Shown: piece by piece, positions 1 to 13,768 of the stretch
Layout of the letters: every line of letters begins with the position of its first letter
How positions within the stretch are numbered: the stretch's first letter is position 1
From: Clavulina sp. PMI_390
Lineage: Eukaryota; Basidiomycota; Agaricomycetes; Cantharellales; Hydnaceae
DNA length: 64,000 nucleotides
Direction: 5' to 3'
Assembly (NCBI GenBank): GCA_015039315.1
Contig: WIDE01000072.1
Span: forward strand, 62,001 to 126,000
Notes under the pieces: model-generated
Databases searched by the model: none
What the model was told of the DNA's origin: nothing
The model's input: the letters and a program-made list of their open reading frames with translations, nothing else
Position numbers and translations under genes: made by a program

Positions 1-3000
1 CAGGCACTTGGTAGTGGCATCGAGCCTGCTCGCGTAGCTTCAGGAATGCCTCCGAAATTTCGATATTCGGGAGTGTGTAGATGCGGGCAAGGCTCGAGTG
101 GCAAACTTCGAGCAGTTCATGCTTCCGAGCAACATGAGCGAAACGGTTGATGATCCATGCAATCTCGTGATAGCCCCGATAACCAGCAGTACTAGCGGAT
201 GCCGTTCCTGGAGCACCATTGTTTTGTTGGATCAGCGGGAAGAATTTCTTGTTGATAGTCTGGAATACGTGTTGCCGCCAAGCGACGAGATCACTCCAAA
301 CGCCAATGTCGTCCCATTGATTGGGCAGTCGTTCTCGCCAAGCTTGCAGAACAACCTTGAGATCACTTGAACGCTTTTCCAGGTTCTGAGCCGTGGTGGT
401 CGCCAAAGCATGGAAGATTTGAGCAGCTTCTTGAAGTTCAACCAATTGTTGGAAGTGTTGTAGTAGTGGAACGTGGACAGTTGAGACAACTGGGGGCAAC
501 GCAACCCACTTCCGGAGGGACAACTGCATAGCATCTTCAAGCAGCCTCGTGAACTCTGGGCGATCGCCCATTGGATTGCCACGAATCAGACAGGTGAATG
601 CCTCCCAAACCCGGCGTCTCGGGGTAGCAACTTCTGCCACTGCTGAAAGGGAACGTTCAACAGTCTCGCGCTCCTTTTCCCAGTCTAATAGGCGCCAAGA
701 GCACTCCAAGACAAGATCGTGGTGGCCCTCTTGAGTTGCTAGTTCCGAAAGAGTTTCCCACTGCTGCAGCTTTTGAGAAGTACGTATCCAGTGATCTTCC
801 CAGAGGCAATATTCTTGCTCATTGAAAGGAGCACCTCCCGAACGAGCTCGCAGCTGAGCATTCTCGTATGCAAGCTGGGCATCTTGCCACAGGCCACATT
901 GCTCGAATGAGAGAGCGATATTGGTCTCTGGGTAAATCGCCCGTCGGCGCCAAAGCCCGTAAAACAGATCATCCTCACTAAGCTCAGCATAAAGCTCAGC
1001 CAATGCGTCTAGAGCTGCGTTATTGACGCTCTCTTCGTCGCGGGTGTATTTCAGGGACTCTTGAAGAAGTTCAAGCGCGACGTGCCATGCGTTAAAAGTC
1101 TTGCCGAGGTACTTGACAACGAACGGAGGGAGAGCAAGTGGAGGCTGGCATCGCAGGACACCTTCGAGGAGAGACTGAATCACGTTTCTACGCAGCGGCA
1201 TTTGACGAGAGTGGTAGTCTTTGGTGAGAAGAACGATAAGGGATTTGTGGGTGTCGTTCTGTTCTTTCCTGGAAAGTGTCTTCCACAAGGCACCGAAGGT
1301 GATCGCCCACATCTGGTGCGCAGTATCTGGGTCGAGGTGGAGAAGCTGTTTAAGAGGACGGAGAAGCTGCGTCGTGGTAACAGGCCGAGAGCCAAACCGA
1401 GCAGATCCTGCTGAGGCGCTCATGTCAACATCGCCTATAGCTGGGGCTAATACGATCTCCTCAGTGATCGAACCGAGCAGTAGCTCAAGAGCCTGGGGGA
1501 TCCAATAGTGGTCCGACAGATTCTCCCAAGTTTGAGAGCCCAATACCCACTGCAACCGTGAGGTCAAAGTGCGAGGCAAGCTGTCATCAAATAGTTCCAC
1601 AAACTTCAGGCGAAGAAGTGGGTCTTTTGATCGACATCCAACCAAGAAGGCGGATTCCAGCTTGATGGTGAGATCAGTACGTCGAAGACTAGGCTCCTTA
1701 TAGATATCCAGAATGAGATTGAGGAAGTCAGCAAAGACGTCGTCAAAGCGCTTGTACTCCAATAAGGACATCTTGGCAAGGAGGGTAGCCTTCTCCTTCA
1801 TAGTGGGGAACCCATCGCTCCTGGAAAAAATCCAGTCCCGACACATCTGTAATAATATTTTGCAGATGCTGGAATCACCCGTCTTCTCGATCAAACCATG
1901 CATGATCATCAGCACAGACTTGCGATGTTCGCTAGAAATTGGCATTTGGATTTGCCAAATTTCAAGCATGCTTTTGACTATGCGAACCGCTGCATCCACA
2001 TTCGGCCGTGCCTGACCCGCGGGCATCTGCTGCGTTGGGAGGGGCAGAGACTCGCGGACATGTCGACCGAATAGCTTCGCGAGATTCGCTGCAAAGTCCT
2101 CGAGCGATGTGGGATTCTTCTGAACCAAGGCCTTCAATACTGGAAGCACTAGCGGGGTGTGGCTGCCTGATCTGATGCTTTCCCCAAGGATATTGTTAAG
2201 GAATGTATAGAATTCCTGGATGGGAGTAGGAAGCTCGTCCTCGCCAGTATTTGGAGGGAGGTGTCCAATGACTTTCGTGAGGATGGGGGCACATAAGTCA
2301 TCGAGAGTCGCATCATTGGAGCTGAATGGCTTCTCAAGCCAATTTTTGAGGTTGCTGAGCTGATCGAGAATCCAGCTCTCAGGTTTGTCCTCGATGGAAA
2401 CGAGGAGCAGCCTCAGCGCAGTGGCCGCATGCGGGGATTGCTCCTCAGTGCCAGGGGCCTAGAAAATCAGTCAGTAAGAGTAGGAAATTTTGGATGATCA
2501 TGACTCACGGAGACGAGCATGCGATCAAAAATATGCGGTTTCACTCCAGTCTCACTCCAGCTTGGTATAGCAAGGAAGTCCCGGATAAGGCGAAGTGCTT
2601 TGGGAAGCATCAAATTCCTTGTTTGCTGGTCTGGTAGGAACGCAGTGCGAACCAAGGTATTTACGCAGATTTCTTTGAGGTGGTTAGGGACGCTCCACTG
2701 GTTAGCGTCGGAGGATTCTGCACTCTCTGGATGATCGGTACTGGAACCCTCAGCCGGCTGGGTTTGCTGCTTCTCCCAACGAAGAATATGCTCCAGTATC
2801 TCTAAAGTGACTAGCCGCATTTCAGGAAGGCTGTTGGTGAATAGCTTCGTGAGCGACCCGACCATATGAGGAACAAACTGCTCGCGGTAGGGGAAGAAGA
2901 GTTCGGGGTGTCGTGTGATGACGCGATATATGGCGATGGTTGGGTTCAAGCCACCAGACTCCTCGGTAAGGAACCGCTTTGTGACCTTGATCCAGGCAGG

Positions 3001-6000
3001 GATTTTCGGTGCCAAAGAAGAATTCGTGGCTTCGTCCTTGATACGTAGAGGTAAGACTGGGGCGAGGGTGTCGACAGCTTGGCGAACAAGATGCCGCCCT
3101 TCGTTCTGGTTTTGAGGGCGAAGGAGAGATATCCAGACTTTCAGAATGAGTTTCGGGGGAGAATCGAATGCCTTGAAGAACCGTGAGATCAGTAGATGGG
3201 CTGTTTGCTTCACGATTGCATCGTCGCTGGAGGCTAGCACCCATGCGGCTCGCATAACGATCTTGCGGTACTCGTGAATTAGCTCCGAGCAGTATTGAAG
3301 CATGAGGCTAGTCATGTGCGTGAGCTCGATGGCAAGAGCATCGCTGGCCTCTCTAGTCGGCGATATGTACGAGGCAATCACCTCCCAGATCTTATCATGC
3401 ATTTTGTCGACTATGTCAGCAGTTATGAGGCCTTCCGATTCCTCCATGACGCTTGGGGGAGGCGAATACGTAGTGATAATCATGGGATTGATGATAACAC
3501 GAAGGAAGTGGCTCATGCGTTCTCGAGGAGGGCTAGGCTCATCAAACCAAGTCAAAAACTTGGTCAAAATGGCACGTTTTGTCTCCATAGGTGCCGACAT
3601 CACAACATGGCCGTAGAGGAATCGGCTTAGGCCGGAAAGATCGATCCCTACGCGGTGCGGGTAGATCGCAATAATCGCGAAGAGCATATCAACTCGCAAC
3701 TTCCGCTCGAGGCAAAGTCGGAAAATCGCAATTAGGAGGGTTGGAAGGTCCGTCTGCACCAGAGGCTGATGGTAACCAATGTCCGCCTCCTTGTTGAACT
3801 CGTTCAACCAGACGTTGATGAGGGCCTGGATGAGCTCGTCTTGTTCGACAAAAGCGTCAGGGTCCAATGTCGCGATATCGAGGCTGAGAGATAGCCCAGA
3901 GATGATGCGTGTGCGTTCCTGATCCTTGAGACATGCGGAAATCAAGCGGGGGATTTGATTCGTCACCTCAGCGTTGAAGGCAGGGGCTTTTTTCGACACA
4001 ATTACACTTCGAATTGTGCGCACGTGTCGGATATTGTCGACATGGTCGTATAGGTAGTCCACAGCTTCAGATGGATACTTTTCGTAGAACGCTGCCAAGG
4101 GTCCAGTGAATGGAGTCTCGATGGTCGCACACAGTACGTTCTCAATTGCGACGACGTTATCGGATAAGTCCGCAAGATACATCGATGCGCCACTGGGAAG
4201 GCGATGGAATATATCCGTCAAACGCGCTAGCTTCTGGATTTCTTCGTTTGTCTCCAATGATCCATGGGATGCCTCCGTGAGCATCTTGGGATCCGCCAGC
4301 TGCCGATGATGATCGAGCAGCTTCACGCCGATCTCAACTTTGAAGTGGTTGGTTAAGAGGTCCATCAATCTCCCAAGGCCGTCGAGATTCGGTAGCGTCA
4401 GCCTCTTCGAATCAGACAAATTCGTAAGGATTGGCATGAGGCCAGTGTGCAAGAGATCTTTTGGCAAGCGAGCTTGGTGGAGCAGGGCAGTCTGCAACCC
4501 CTCGGTTGCAGCATCTTTGACTTCCTTCTGAGCCCAGTAGAGTGACTTGAAGTAGACTGAGATCACTCTAAGTACAAACAACTCAATTAGCTGGATGAGA
4601 CTATTAGGTGGGTGAACGATACATACCGCTGACGAAGACCAGGTTGAGCGCTGAAGAATTCAGTGACGTGGATTGACGAGGTCAGGAATCTGAGACAGGA
4701 GATCCGGAGATTCGTGATGGCCTCCTTCTCACTTCGCTGCACTGAGCTGTTCCTTCGCTGATTCGGCATTATGTTCTCATCAGTGGTGTCAGCGACAGCG
4801 AGCGCCTCATTCAACATGCGCCATAATTCCTCGCTGACAGGAATCAGGGGGGGTCGCAATGTTAAAGCATACGCAATAGTGTCTACATGTGCCGTCTGGC
4901 GCACCAGTGGGAGCGCTCGCAAAGGTTTCGCGTAGATGGGGACGACGAGAACTTCTCGGAGAGGAGTGAGCGTCTCAACAACTGTCTGTCCCACGAGCTC
5001 GGCAATAATTCGAATCCCTTCACGGATGGCCTCCCGGAGGAGGGTGTTGGGATGTGGGAGTTCCACCACGAGCAGCCGAATGAGCAGTTGGAAAGCTGTT
5101 GGCAGCTGGGCAATCTGAATGGCTCCGGATTCTGTGGCCGCTGGCTTTGGGATACCATCATAGTAGCAACGAAGCGCCTGATGAAGCAGCTTGCTGATCT
5201 CATCAATACCCTTCACCGTGTCTGGTGGTGTGTCTTTGAGGATCGCTACCAGACACTTCATGATGTCGATGTACCGCTCCTGCATCCAGGGAGCAGAGAT
5301 ATCGGGGCTAAAGAAGATAGTGAGGCCATGGAAGCCAGCCATCTTCCTCGCCGTAGCATCCTCCCAGCAAAGTGCCATGAAGGATGTGATCATGAGGTGA
5401 ACGACAGACAGGGTGTCAAGCGTAGAGCTCTCTTGCCCTTCGTGTTGAGCCAGAAGGTCCTTAATGATAACGGTGACCAGCTCCTTTGTCTTCTCGAGTT
5501 CTCTCGCGTCAATCGTGGCCAATGAATTCGTCAAAATGTCGAGATGGAGGGCGATGATAGGCGCAAAGTTGGTTCTTTTCGCAAGGTCGGATTTAATGTA
5601 GTTCCTTTCAGAGGTGAAGATGTGCTTTGAAAGGTCTCTGACAAATTCAAAGGCATGAGCGCCGTGTTCGGTAGTGTGGATGACTTGGAACAGAGCGGCG
5701 TCCACGACATTGAATACATCCGCGCGTTGATTGTCATCACAGCCCTGTGAAAGATTCAGCGATTGAAAAAGGGACTCGCAGTATTTTGGTTCAACGTACC
5801 TTGTGAACGAGCATCGTCATGGCAGACTTTAGTACCTCATACGCCTGTGCGCGATATGTTGGGTTCTGATGACGAATCGACTTTGCGGCGAGACGGCAGA
5901 TGGGTCCGATATCCACAGCTTCATTCCTCCCATCAAAGGAAAAGAGGACCTCAGCCTCGTGAGTCCCAGCCATGTGAGAGAGGATTGGAGGCTCATCCTG

Positions 6001-8964
6001 CAGCCTGCGGTTTCTTCCGCCTAGCTTGCCCAGAATTCGAATGGTAGTATGAGCAGAGAGATGTGAGTGGGGGATCGGCCGCAGTATGTCGTACAGCGCC
6101 CCCATCAGCTCTGGAAGCACAGGGGCGAGCGTTGGATCGAGGAACTCTGGGGTGAGATTATCAACACAGAGCTCCAGGGTGCGGAGACCTTGGGCAACAA
6201 GTTCCTGAGGGGCCCGCAAGGCGTACACGAGGGGCCGCATGAGCAGATGTAGGAATGGCAGGAGATGTGTCAGGCGGACCGGTACGGTCAGAGCTAGTTC
6301 AGCGATAAGGTCCCTTGAACCGAGTGGTGCTGACACCAGGAGGCGATTCAACGTCTTCAGCGACTCCTCAAGCAAAGGAGCCACGACACCATACATTGCC
6401 TCATATTTGTGGCCACCAATGGCTCGGAAGAGCGCGCGTAACAAGAGGTAATAGTGCGTAGGCTCTTGAGCCTTGGCAGCCAGTGAGAAGGAGTCTGTCA
6501 TGATCTTTGTGATATGATTCACAAGAGTCATCTCATGGTCAGGCATCATGGTCGCCGCCATGAAGCACATTTTGAACATTCGAAGTGTTCCTGCAGCATG
6601 CTTGGTATCTTGGCTGCCTAGACTCTCGAGATCTGAGACTAGATGCTGGAGAATGACCGAAATGAGGAGCTTCGACACCTGATCCTTGGTAATCAAGACC
6701 TGGGGAAGGGACAGGAACGATGCGTGCTTGATGCTGTACTCCATGAAGAGGGTCAAGTTCATGCTCCAAAGCTCTTGGAAGACATGGGGGCGAAGAGCGA
6801 GGAAGACATCCACAACTTTTTCAAGAATATCCTTCTCGGTCACTGGAATGTGGAACTTCTCATAAAGAACTAAGCAGCGAATCCCGTGAACGAAGAAGGG
6901 TTTCATCATCTCAGCGTCGGGAGTTGGACCTTCGACTTTCGTGAGTGCCACGAGGGTGTTCTTGATCGAGACCAAGGTAGTGTAGTAGACGAGTCTTGCG
7001 TCTGTAATTGATGCATGAGGATCATAAAATGTATGCGAAGGGGTAATTGTAACGGAAATCATACCTCGAATAACGGCATCAGGGTTGTCGACATAGTATG
7101 TCAGAGTCTCGACTGGTTTGGCCCTCTCAACTTGAACAAACCCATTAAGCTCTGCCGCATCAGGGCCTTTGCTGCCCTCGTTCAACTTGACGAGATCCTC
7201 AAAGCTTCGATAAAGAACCTCGAGCTTAGCAACACAGGTCCTCAAGATTACGGTGAGGAGATGGGCTGCATTGGCAGCGGTGCATTTCGCAACCACAAGA
7301 TCTGGGAGGTTGACGAAGAGCCTGGTTGTTAGGATCTGAGTGGCGTAGGGGAGGGACATCATATGAAGGTTGCAAGAGTAGGCATTGATGACCCTCGATA
7401 ACAGCTCAGGTGTCAACGAGTCTCGGCTGTGATGGATCAAATCAGCGAGATTGGAATAGGCGAACGTCCTGTGGATGAGCAGTTACGATAAGTGTAAAGT
7501 CTGCATATAGGGAAGAAAAGCGCCTACCTAAGCCCTTCGTGGCTGGCTACACCAATTCCCATCAATACTCGCTCATCCAAAAGCTCACCAAGTTTTTGGA
7601 AGAACAGTGGCCGGAGCTCATCGTGGGTGATGTGTCGCATAGCGATGAGCAAGTCCTAGCATACCCAATTGGTAAGAATTCCGTTCAAAAAGCAGGGTGC
7701 TGATACATACCTTGCGAGTGCTTGAAGCTTCGACTGGGCAGTCTTTAAGAAGCCGGACGGTGATCCCTGGTATGAGCTCAGCATAGTGACGAAACTGCTC
7801 GTGTGGGTGTCGGAAAACGACGGCGATGTATGACATGACCTATGACGAGACAACTTATTAGTTTTTATGACAAAGACCACATCTGATGGGAGGGACTTAC
7901 TTTGGTCTGGGCAGCGATGAAGTCGTTGTAAGCCGCTCGGTTCTTGATATCATCAGCCATGCCCAGCCACATCTTCAGCGTCTTCGCGTATTCCTCATGG
8001 GCGCGCTTTTGTTGCTCAACTTGGAGTTGGAGGAGCTATCAACAATGTTAGTAAGGTAGAGGACATCCTTGAGGTTCAAGCGGATTTCACCTTGATACTG
8101 GCGGGTACCAACATGGTACTATACTTCGACATGGATTGGTCAGGTTCATTAGTGAAAAGCACTGTGGCAATAGGGCACTCCACAAGAACTTTGAAGCTTT
8201 GAGATGAAGGGACCAATGTGACGTTTTGAGGCTCGTTCTAATAGATGAATGGATGAGTGTGTGGCTGAGATTGACCAACATGGGGGAACACACCTCCCCA
8301 GCGAAGGGTGTACCCTGCATACTCGCTGCAGGACTCGATGAAGGGGGTAGATCGGAGCTAAAGGTACGCTCGACAACCGATGCCATGCCATCATAGAGCT
8401 CTACAATCCACTCAATGAAGGCCATGTTGTGGGGTTCCAGTTGGGCACGGAACGTGCGGTTGAAGTTGATGACGATGCGAACACAGATAACGCCGAGCTC
8501 TTCGTTATCTGTTCGAAGCAAATGGATCATGAGAGCTTGGATGTCTACGACATATTCTTTCATCGCCTCTGAGTGAGGGAGCCGTTCAATAATTTGAAGC
8601 AGCGCGTGTCGAGTTTGCTGTAGAGATTGTCTATTAGATAGGGTTAGAATGACGAATAAGATATTACACGTACGTGTTCTGGAGATTCGCGTTTGAAGGA
8701 GGGCTCTCCATCGCGCAGGACTTTGATGATAATGGGCAGTTCAACTGCAAGGTGCTTCGCAAGGTCGCCTTGTTCGCGGTGGAATTCATTCCAGTCTCTG
8801 AGCTCGAGGGCGATTACTTTCTTGTTTTCTGGGCCTATTCAATACACATAAGAAGCTGATCATATGAGAAGCATTGAGAGAGAGCCATGCTCACTAAACG
8901 CTGGGTCTGTCAAGCGTTCTATATAAGGCTTGAAGTCATCAGAAGATGGATTTGGGAGAGGCAT
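1..8964 (-). CDS. TRA1: TRA1/TRRAP, SAGA and NuA4 scaffold pseudokinase (3' part outside window)
   Basis: Very large PIKK-family scaffold that in fungi contacts transcription activators as a subunit of the SAGA and NuA4 histone acetyltransferase complexes in the nucleus. Seen: roughly 2,700 codons of helical HEAT-repeat protein on the minus strand, in several exons with short introns near 8640, 8240, 8060, 7880, 7690, 7500, 5770, 4600 and 2480. The chosen ATG (8962-8964) gives MPLPNPSSDDF, and the first exon ends at a GTGAGC donor close by. Segments such as LIPGITVRLLKDCP (about 7740-7800) match the Tra1 N-terminal solenoid. Near 110-185 the reading is GYRGYHEIAWIINRF, typical of the Tra1 FAT domain. 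The FRB and catalytically dead kinase-like domain must lie beyond position 1, so the gene is partial only because of the window edge. The upstream neighbour is divergent, 1.7 kb away. Confidence 0.93.
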
Positions 8965-10649
8965 TGGCCTCTAAGGACGGAGAAACGCAAATTCCCAGAG
9001 CCAGGACGCGTTCCAAGAAGAAGTAGAGAGGAGAACCAGGACCGCAAAGGCACCTGTGTGTTACCTTCCTCTTTCGGCGAAGGGACACAACTGTCAACAG
9101 AAGCAACGTGACGGCGTGACAGGAAGTGGCAGCCTCGCCTTCGTGTGTTGATCGCGCCTCATCATGGGAACTAGCAAAGGCTAACTGAAGATATGACATC
9201 TAGGAACATATGCAGCTCACATCTTTCATTTCCAGATAAGATCTCATTTTGGGAGACTTGTATTCTACCTCTGCGTGCTAAAGCGCACATGACAGTTGAC
9301 TCGCGTGCAACAGAAGACTGGCATTGCAACTATCAAACCATCAGTACACAAAGTGGATTTCATTTATAGACTTGGTAGTCTGAGCAGAAAAGCTATTGTA
9401 ACGTGGGGAACAACGGAAGAAACGCGGAAAATAGAGTGGGTTGAAGCTTACGCCTCCTTGGCCGGAACGATGTACCGGAAGAGATCAAAGGTCATATCAA
9501 AGGATAGCGAGAGAAAGGTGAAAATGGGCTCCTGAGTGCTTTAGTTGACCGCACCAGATACGCCACTCATGAGTTCTCTGGAAAACGCCTCACTTAGAGG
9601 AGTATACCAAGTCCTCCAGTGGATGCTCAGTAAAGCATGAGAGATCTTGCGATTATTCGCACACAAACGCAAGAAATTATAACAGAAAATAGCGATGGGG
9701 TAACCTATGCATGAAAGAGAGCTGCCATAGTAGCAGAGGATAGCGAACGGTTGACCACCAGAGGTAGAGCGACCCATTGAACCCAGAAATGCAAAGAAGA
9801 ATGGCAATCACGACGGTCGGCTTAAAGTCAAACTTCATGTCCATCTGTCGGTCCAGAGAACCCCTCTGAGTCGGCAACCCTCATAACCTTGACGCTGGTG
9901 GCATGAGAGTTAAAGCTCTTCACTCTAGAGTAAGAACAGCAAACGAAACGCAGTAGTCGAAAATGATGGGATAGCAAACTAGCGCTCGTCCGGTAATTGT
10001 GGAAGTAGCGACATTCCGTATGGGGAAACTCAAGCCGGACATTGGGTACAGCACACCAACTTGGCAACAGCAAGAAATGACACCTTATGTTCCATGTGGA
10101 GTTAGATCAGATGGTCGGGACGAGGCCTCGGGTGCATTCAGTCGTGATAGGTTATTGCAAGAAATAGCGCTCGCTTTTGACATCATCGTCCGGGGCGCAA
10201 AAAGATGGGACCGCCGGGAGTGGCGTTACGGGGTGTGACGGATCCGTGATGTTTGTGATCTGGAAATCATTTGTCCAGCCTCGTAACCTTGGACCCAACT
10301 CCCAGGGACCTGCAACAGGCCATCTTCCATCGTTGATGCATAACAACGCCCCTTAGATTCCTCCGACGCTCCCTTCTCGTCTTCCCTCCATACACTCACT
10401 CAGTGCTAGTATTTCTCTTGCCACGGTCATCCGAGCCGTCCTGCCCTCCTCCCCCTGGCTCCTGGGGCTGGTCCCTACTTTCTTTCTTTCGTTGTGCGTA
10501 GGCCCACCTTGCTGCCTTGCCACGTTGTTCTGCTCGGGGAATTAAACACTGCGGAATAATTTCTTCTCGTTTTACTAGTTTCTGGTCGCTGGTCGAATCG
10601 CGCTGGCCGCATCCTTGCTGGACTTGACGTCTAGCCTTCTTTCGCAGCC
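8965..10649. other. Divergent intergenic region, no gene supported
   Basis: About 1.7 kb between the TRA1 start (minus) and the membrane-protein start (plus). Only short open frames with no recognisable sequence occur. The last 300 bases before 10650 are C/T-rich (for example 10380-10480), as is common in fungal promoters and 5' leaders. I see no tRNA or repeat. Confidence 0.5.
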
Positions 10650-13518
10650 ATGATCAATCCTCCGATGAGCACCATTGGGCATCAGGAGTTCCTGCAGCAC
10701 CCTCAATTGTTAGTAATTTCATAGCTCAACCAGAGTGTGGCCACCACTCACTGACCATCTCTACAGTCGGACAATAGCTTCGTTTTTCGTCGGATGGGCC
10801 TTCATGCTTGCCCTCTACCTATTTGTCCTCAACCTCTGGCATCATCACCTAGCATCCTTTTTTCGCCGAGCCTCCCGATCTGGAGCAAGAGATATTGAGG
10901 AAAAGTCCGACATATTTTCCACCTCCAGCGAGCCATTCCGGCGCCCAATCCAGGCATTCAGAATTACTGGCCTTCTCGTCAACCTCAGCATCGTAGCTGC
11001 TACCCTTGGGATGTTTGTCTCCCTCCTCTCCTTTCCGGCCTCTGGCGCTGTTGGTTCATGTGGTGAGTTTCAAGCTGCCCTTCTCCGATCATGAATATCA
11101 CTAATTAATTGCTATCCGCAGCTGTAAGCCTCTCCCATGCTCTCAACTCTCAGCTCGTTGGACGACTCATCTTAATACTTTTTACAGTTCGCAATTGCAT
11201 GGAGCAGTCTCAACTCCCAGCTTATTCGGATCACTGCCTTCACTCAACTCTTATGGGAACTGAACCACCTCCAAATCGGGAAATTTGAGCAATGGGCCGC
11301 AGGGTCATTCGGTTTTCTAACTCTTATACCAGCATTTATCTCGCAAGGGGTCGGTGGTGGTTGCATCGTCCCAGTGCCAGAGCTTTCCAACCTTGTGCTG
11401 TGTACGAACCAACAGTACGTGTCCGATTTCCCCGAAGGCTCCACCATAGCTCTAACTCGAGACTTTCTAGCCCTCTCGTCCCAGCCATTATCACGTCGGC
11501 CATGAATGTCTTATTCGAGACATACCTGTTGGCACGATTCTTCACTCTTTTGGTCCCTGGGTTCCTCCAGCCCGAGCACCAACGGGCAGCTCTTCTTGAT
11601 TCTCGATTCTCACGTGGGCTATCTCTGTTGATCCTTGATGTGCTGACGGTTATGTGAGTATTTTCATCCGAGGCACTCCATGACGCCAAGACTAACGCAA
11701 CAGTTTCCCTAGCCCCACCGCCGTTGCCATCAACACTGTAGCTGATGTTGTCCCCTTTAGTTTGGGTTCAATCCTCGTCCTCAGTGAGTCAAGTTTCAAA
11801 GCTGCCCCTGATTAGCGCTCATTTTCCCCGCCATCAGTCGCATTCAACTATCGGCCACTGCTTGCTGATGAGGCCATCAGCGTGGACCTAGTGCCCTCGG
11901 CCAGCCTAGCCAGCATCGAGAGGCGGGCCAGCGTGGCGTACACCATCCGTACACTGCGTTCGGGGATCACAATGCCTGGTGATGGTGGCTATGGTTTTGA
12001 GAGCAATGTTCGCCGTCCACGCAAACCGTCGCAAAGCACGACTGAATCAGTGTCACCTGTGGCTGATTTACCGCCCCGTCCAATTCCCTTTCCTTTGGAG
12101 AAAGCAACAGCGCAGATGAACGCTCGAGCACAGCGACCAACACTTACTCCGCTCATTATCCCAGGAGCTCCCGTATCGGCGGTGGCTCTGGACATGTCAA
12201 GACAAGAGTCTGAAAATCGCCCTGTGGTCCCCGCTGATGACGCATCAAATGTTCCAGATTCATCGCTGCTTCCTCCTGATCCCGCGGCTAGACGTACTAG
12301 CTCTCAACCTAACCGGCGCACAATGACCCCTAGATCTCGGGCTCTGAAGGTCCTGAATCCGGATCCTGATCTCTCGCCAGCCGAGGTGGGGCCGCTGCCA
12401 GCATCCGCTCCACCAACGCAGACCGTGATAACCATCAAACCGACCCAAACCATGTTACGAGTCTCAGAAGAACCGATCACGGAGGAAGAGCTTTTTGTTT
12501 CTTCCCCGATTGCCTCCTCCGAAGGGGTGGTTTTCTCCCGTATCGGGTCTACTACTACAAGTAGGACCGGGTCCATGGGGAGTGGGAGGAAGGGTTCTCG
12601 TCCTCACTCGGCATCTGCTGTTGGAGCTCTCTCCCTACCAGCTCTACCTGTGTTAACCGAAGGCACCGCATCTACTCCTCCACTCAAACTGAAGGGTCGA
12701 TCTCTACCACGGATGCCCGAGCTACCCGCAACGCCTCCTTCAGCAGCCTCTCTTCCGATAGGGTTACCCGCTGGACCGCGCAGGTATCAGAATATCAGGC
12801 CACTTCCTCGTGTCAATGCTACCCCATCGCCAAATCTCCCCATTGGGCGCGCGGCTCCCAGATCGGCAACAAACCTGGCGTCTGTCCCGGAGACCAACCA
12901 GGCTCCTGTTCAACCTGCCCGATACCGAACGAGTATTGTCACTGGCCCCGCGCCGCGCCCTCTCAATCGCGTAGCCGAGCCGCCTCGTTCGACTTCCCAG
13001 CCAATGGCGAGGAGGTATGAGATGCCGAGTCAACTGGTGAACGTACAAGCAACTCGGGTAGATGTCACCGCACAAGAACGTATTCAATCAATGGCCGTCA
13101 GTGCTGGGTTCAGACCACCCTCTGCATTCTCGTCACCATCCATCGCTTCTTTCGTTGACAGTGAGTGCTCAGTGCTTCTATGATATTAATCTCTCAGCTA
13201 TAACTGACATGCACTTTTGACTGTTCAGTTGATTCTCCAGATGTGCCGGATGCCTTGAAGCCGGGACCGCGGCGACCGAGCATGGCTCCGACCGATCGCG
13301 ACGTGCCGGATATCCTACGTCCAGCAGGGGGGCGAACCAGCGTGATTTCAGCTCAGGCCCCCCCGGGCATCCCCCATGTACTGCGGCCCGCTGGAGGCCG
13401 AGCGAGCACGATCCGGACAAGCAGTGTTCCTATGACAGCGTCGTCTATGAGTACCTTCGAGATCATTGAGATCCCGCCGAGGGTACCAGGGTCGGCACCA
13501 GCCGCTGGAGGACGCTAA
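10650..13518 (+). CDS. Polytopic membrane protein with long Ser/Pro-rich cytosolic tail, unknown function
   Basis: Family not recognised. Start ATG 10650 (MINPPMSTIG), short first exon, then a helical region of about six or seven hydrophobic segments (e.g. IASFFVGWAFMLALYLFVLN near 10770-10830). Further segments lie near 10960-11050, 11190-11370, 11480-11560, 11610-11660 and 11720-11850. A low-complexity hydrophilic tail of more than 430 residues follows from 11880, rich in Ser, Pro, Thr and Arg. After the last intron (13161 to about 13229) the end carries three imperfect repeats around (V/I)P(D/H)xL(R/K)P..GR. Splicing needs a 2-nt exon at 11122-11123 to keep frame (separate entry). The architecture suggests a plasma-membrane protein with a regulated tail; that is inference. 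It converges on the antiporter at 13769, 250 bases away. A decayed piece of a second copy sits at 16582-16800. Confidence 0.8.
11122..11123 (+). other. Apparent 2-nt micro-exon (CT)
   Basis: The preceding exon ends at 11062 in phase 1 before a GTGAGT donor. The next long open segment starts at 11188 in phase 0 and reads FAIAWSSLNSQL for 75 codons plus 2 nt. Direct joining of 11062 to 11188 shifts the frame and soon hits a stop. The intervening DNA reads cleanly as a 59-nt intron (11063-11121, ending CCGCAG), then CT, then a 64-nt intron (11124-11187, GTAAGC...TTACAG). This restores TGT-GCT-TTC. The only other in-frame choice I see needs an intron of about 31 nt. Confidence 0.65.
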
Positions 13519-13768
13519 CTTTCATATGCCCGTTCCTTGCCTTGGGTAGTTTAGTCACGCTCACGTGTTATATACCAGCAGCAGAAGCATTTCTGTCTGT
13601 CCAGCATGGTCTATGCCTTATATCAGTCGAGGGAACATGGTGCATAAGTTGTGTTGTCTAACGCATGATCCGCGGGGAATTCCAACAGGTGAAAAGAGTA
13701 TCTATGGGTACGCTTCAACATGCGACTGCGGCGGTCTAATATCGCAGGGCAGATAAATGGCGAGCTAT

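Noticed and set aside
4887..5525. 212-codon plus-strand frame within TRA1
   Set aside because: Antisense shadow of a well supported TRA1 exon.
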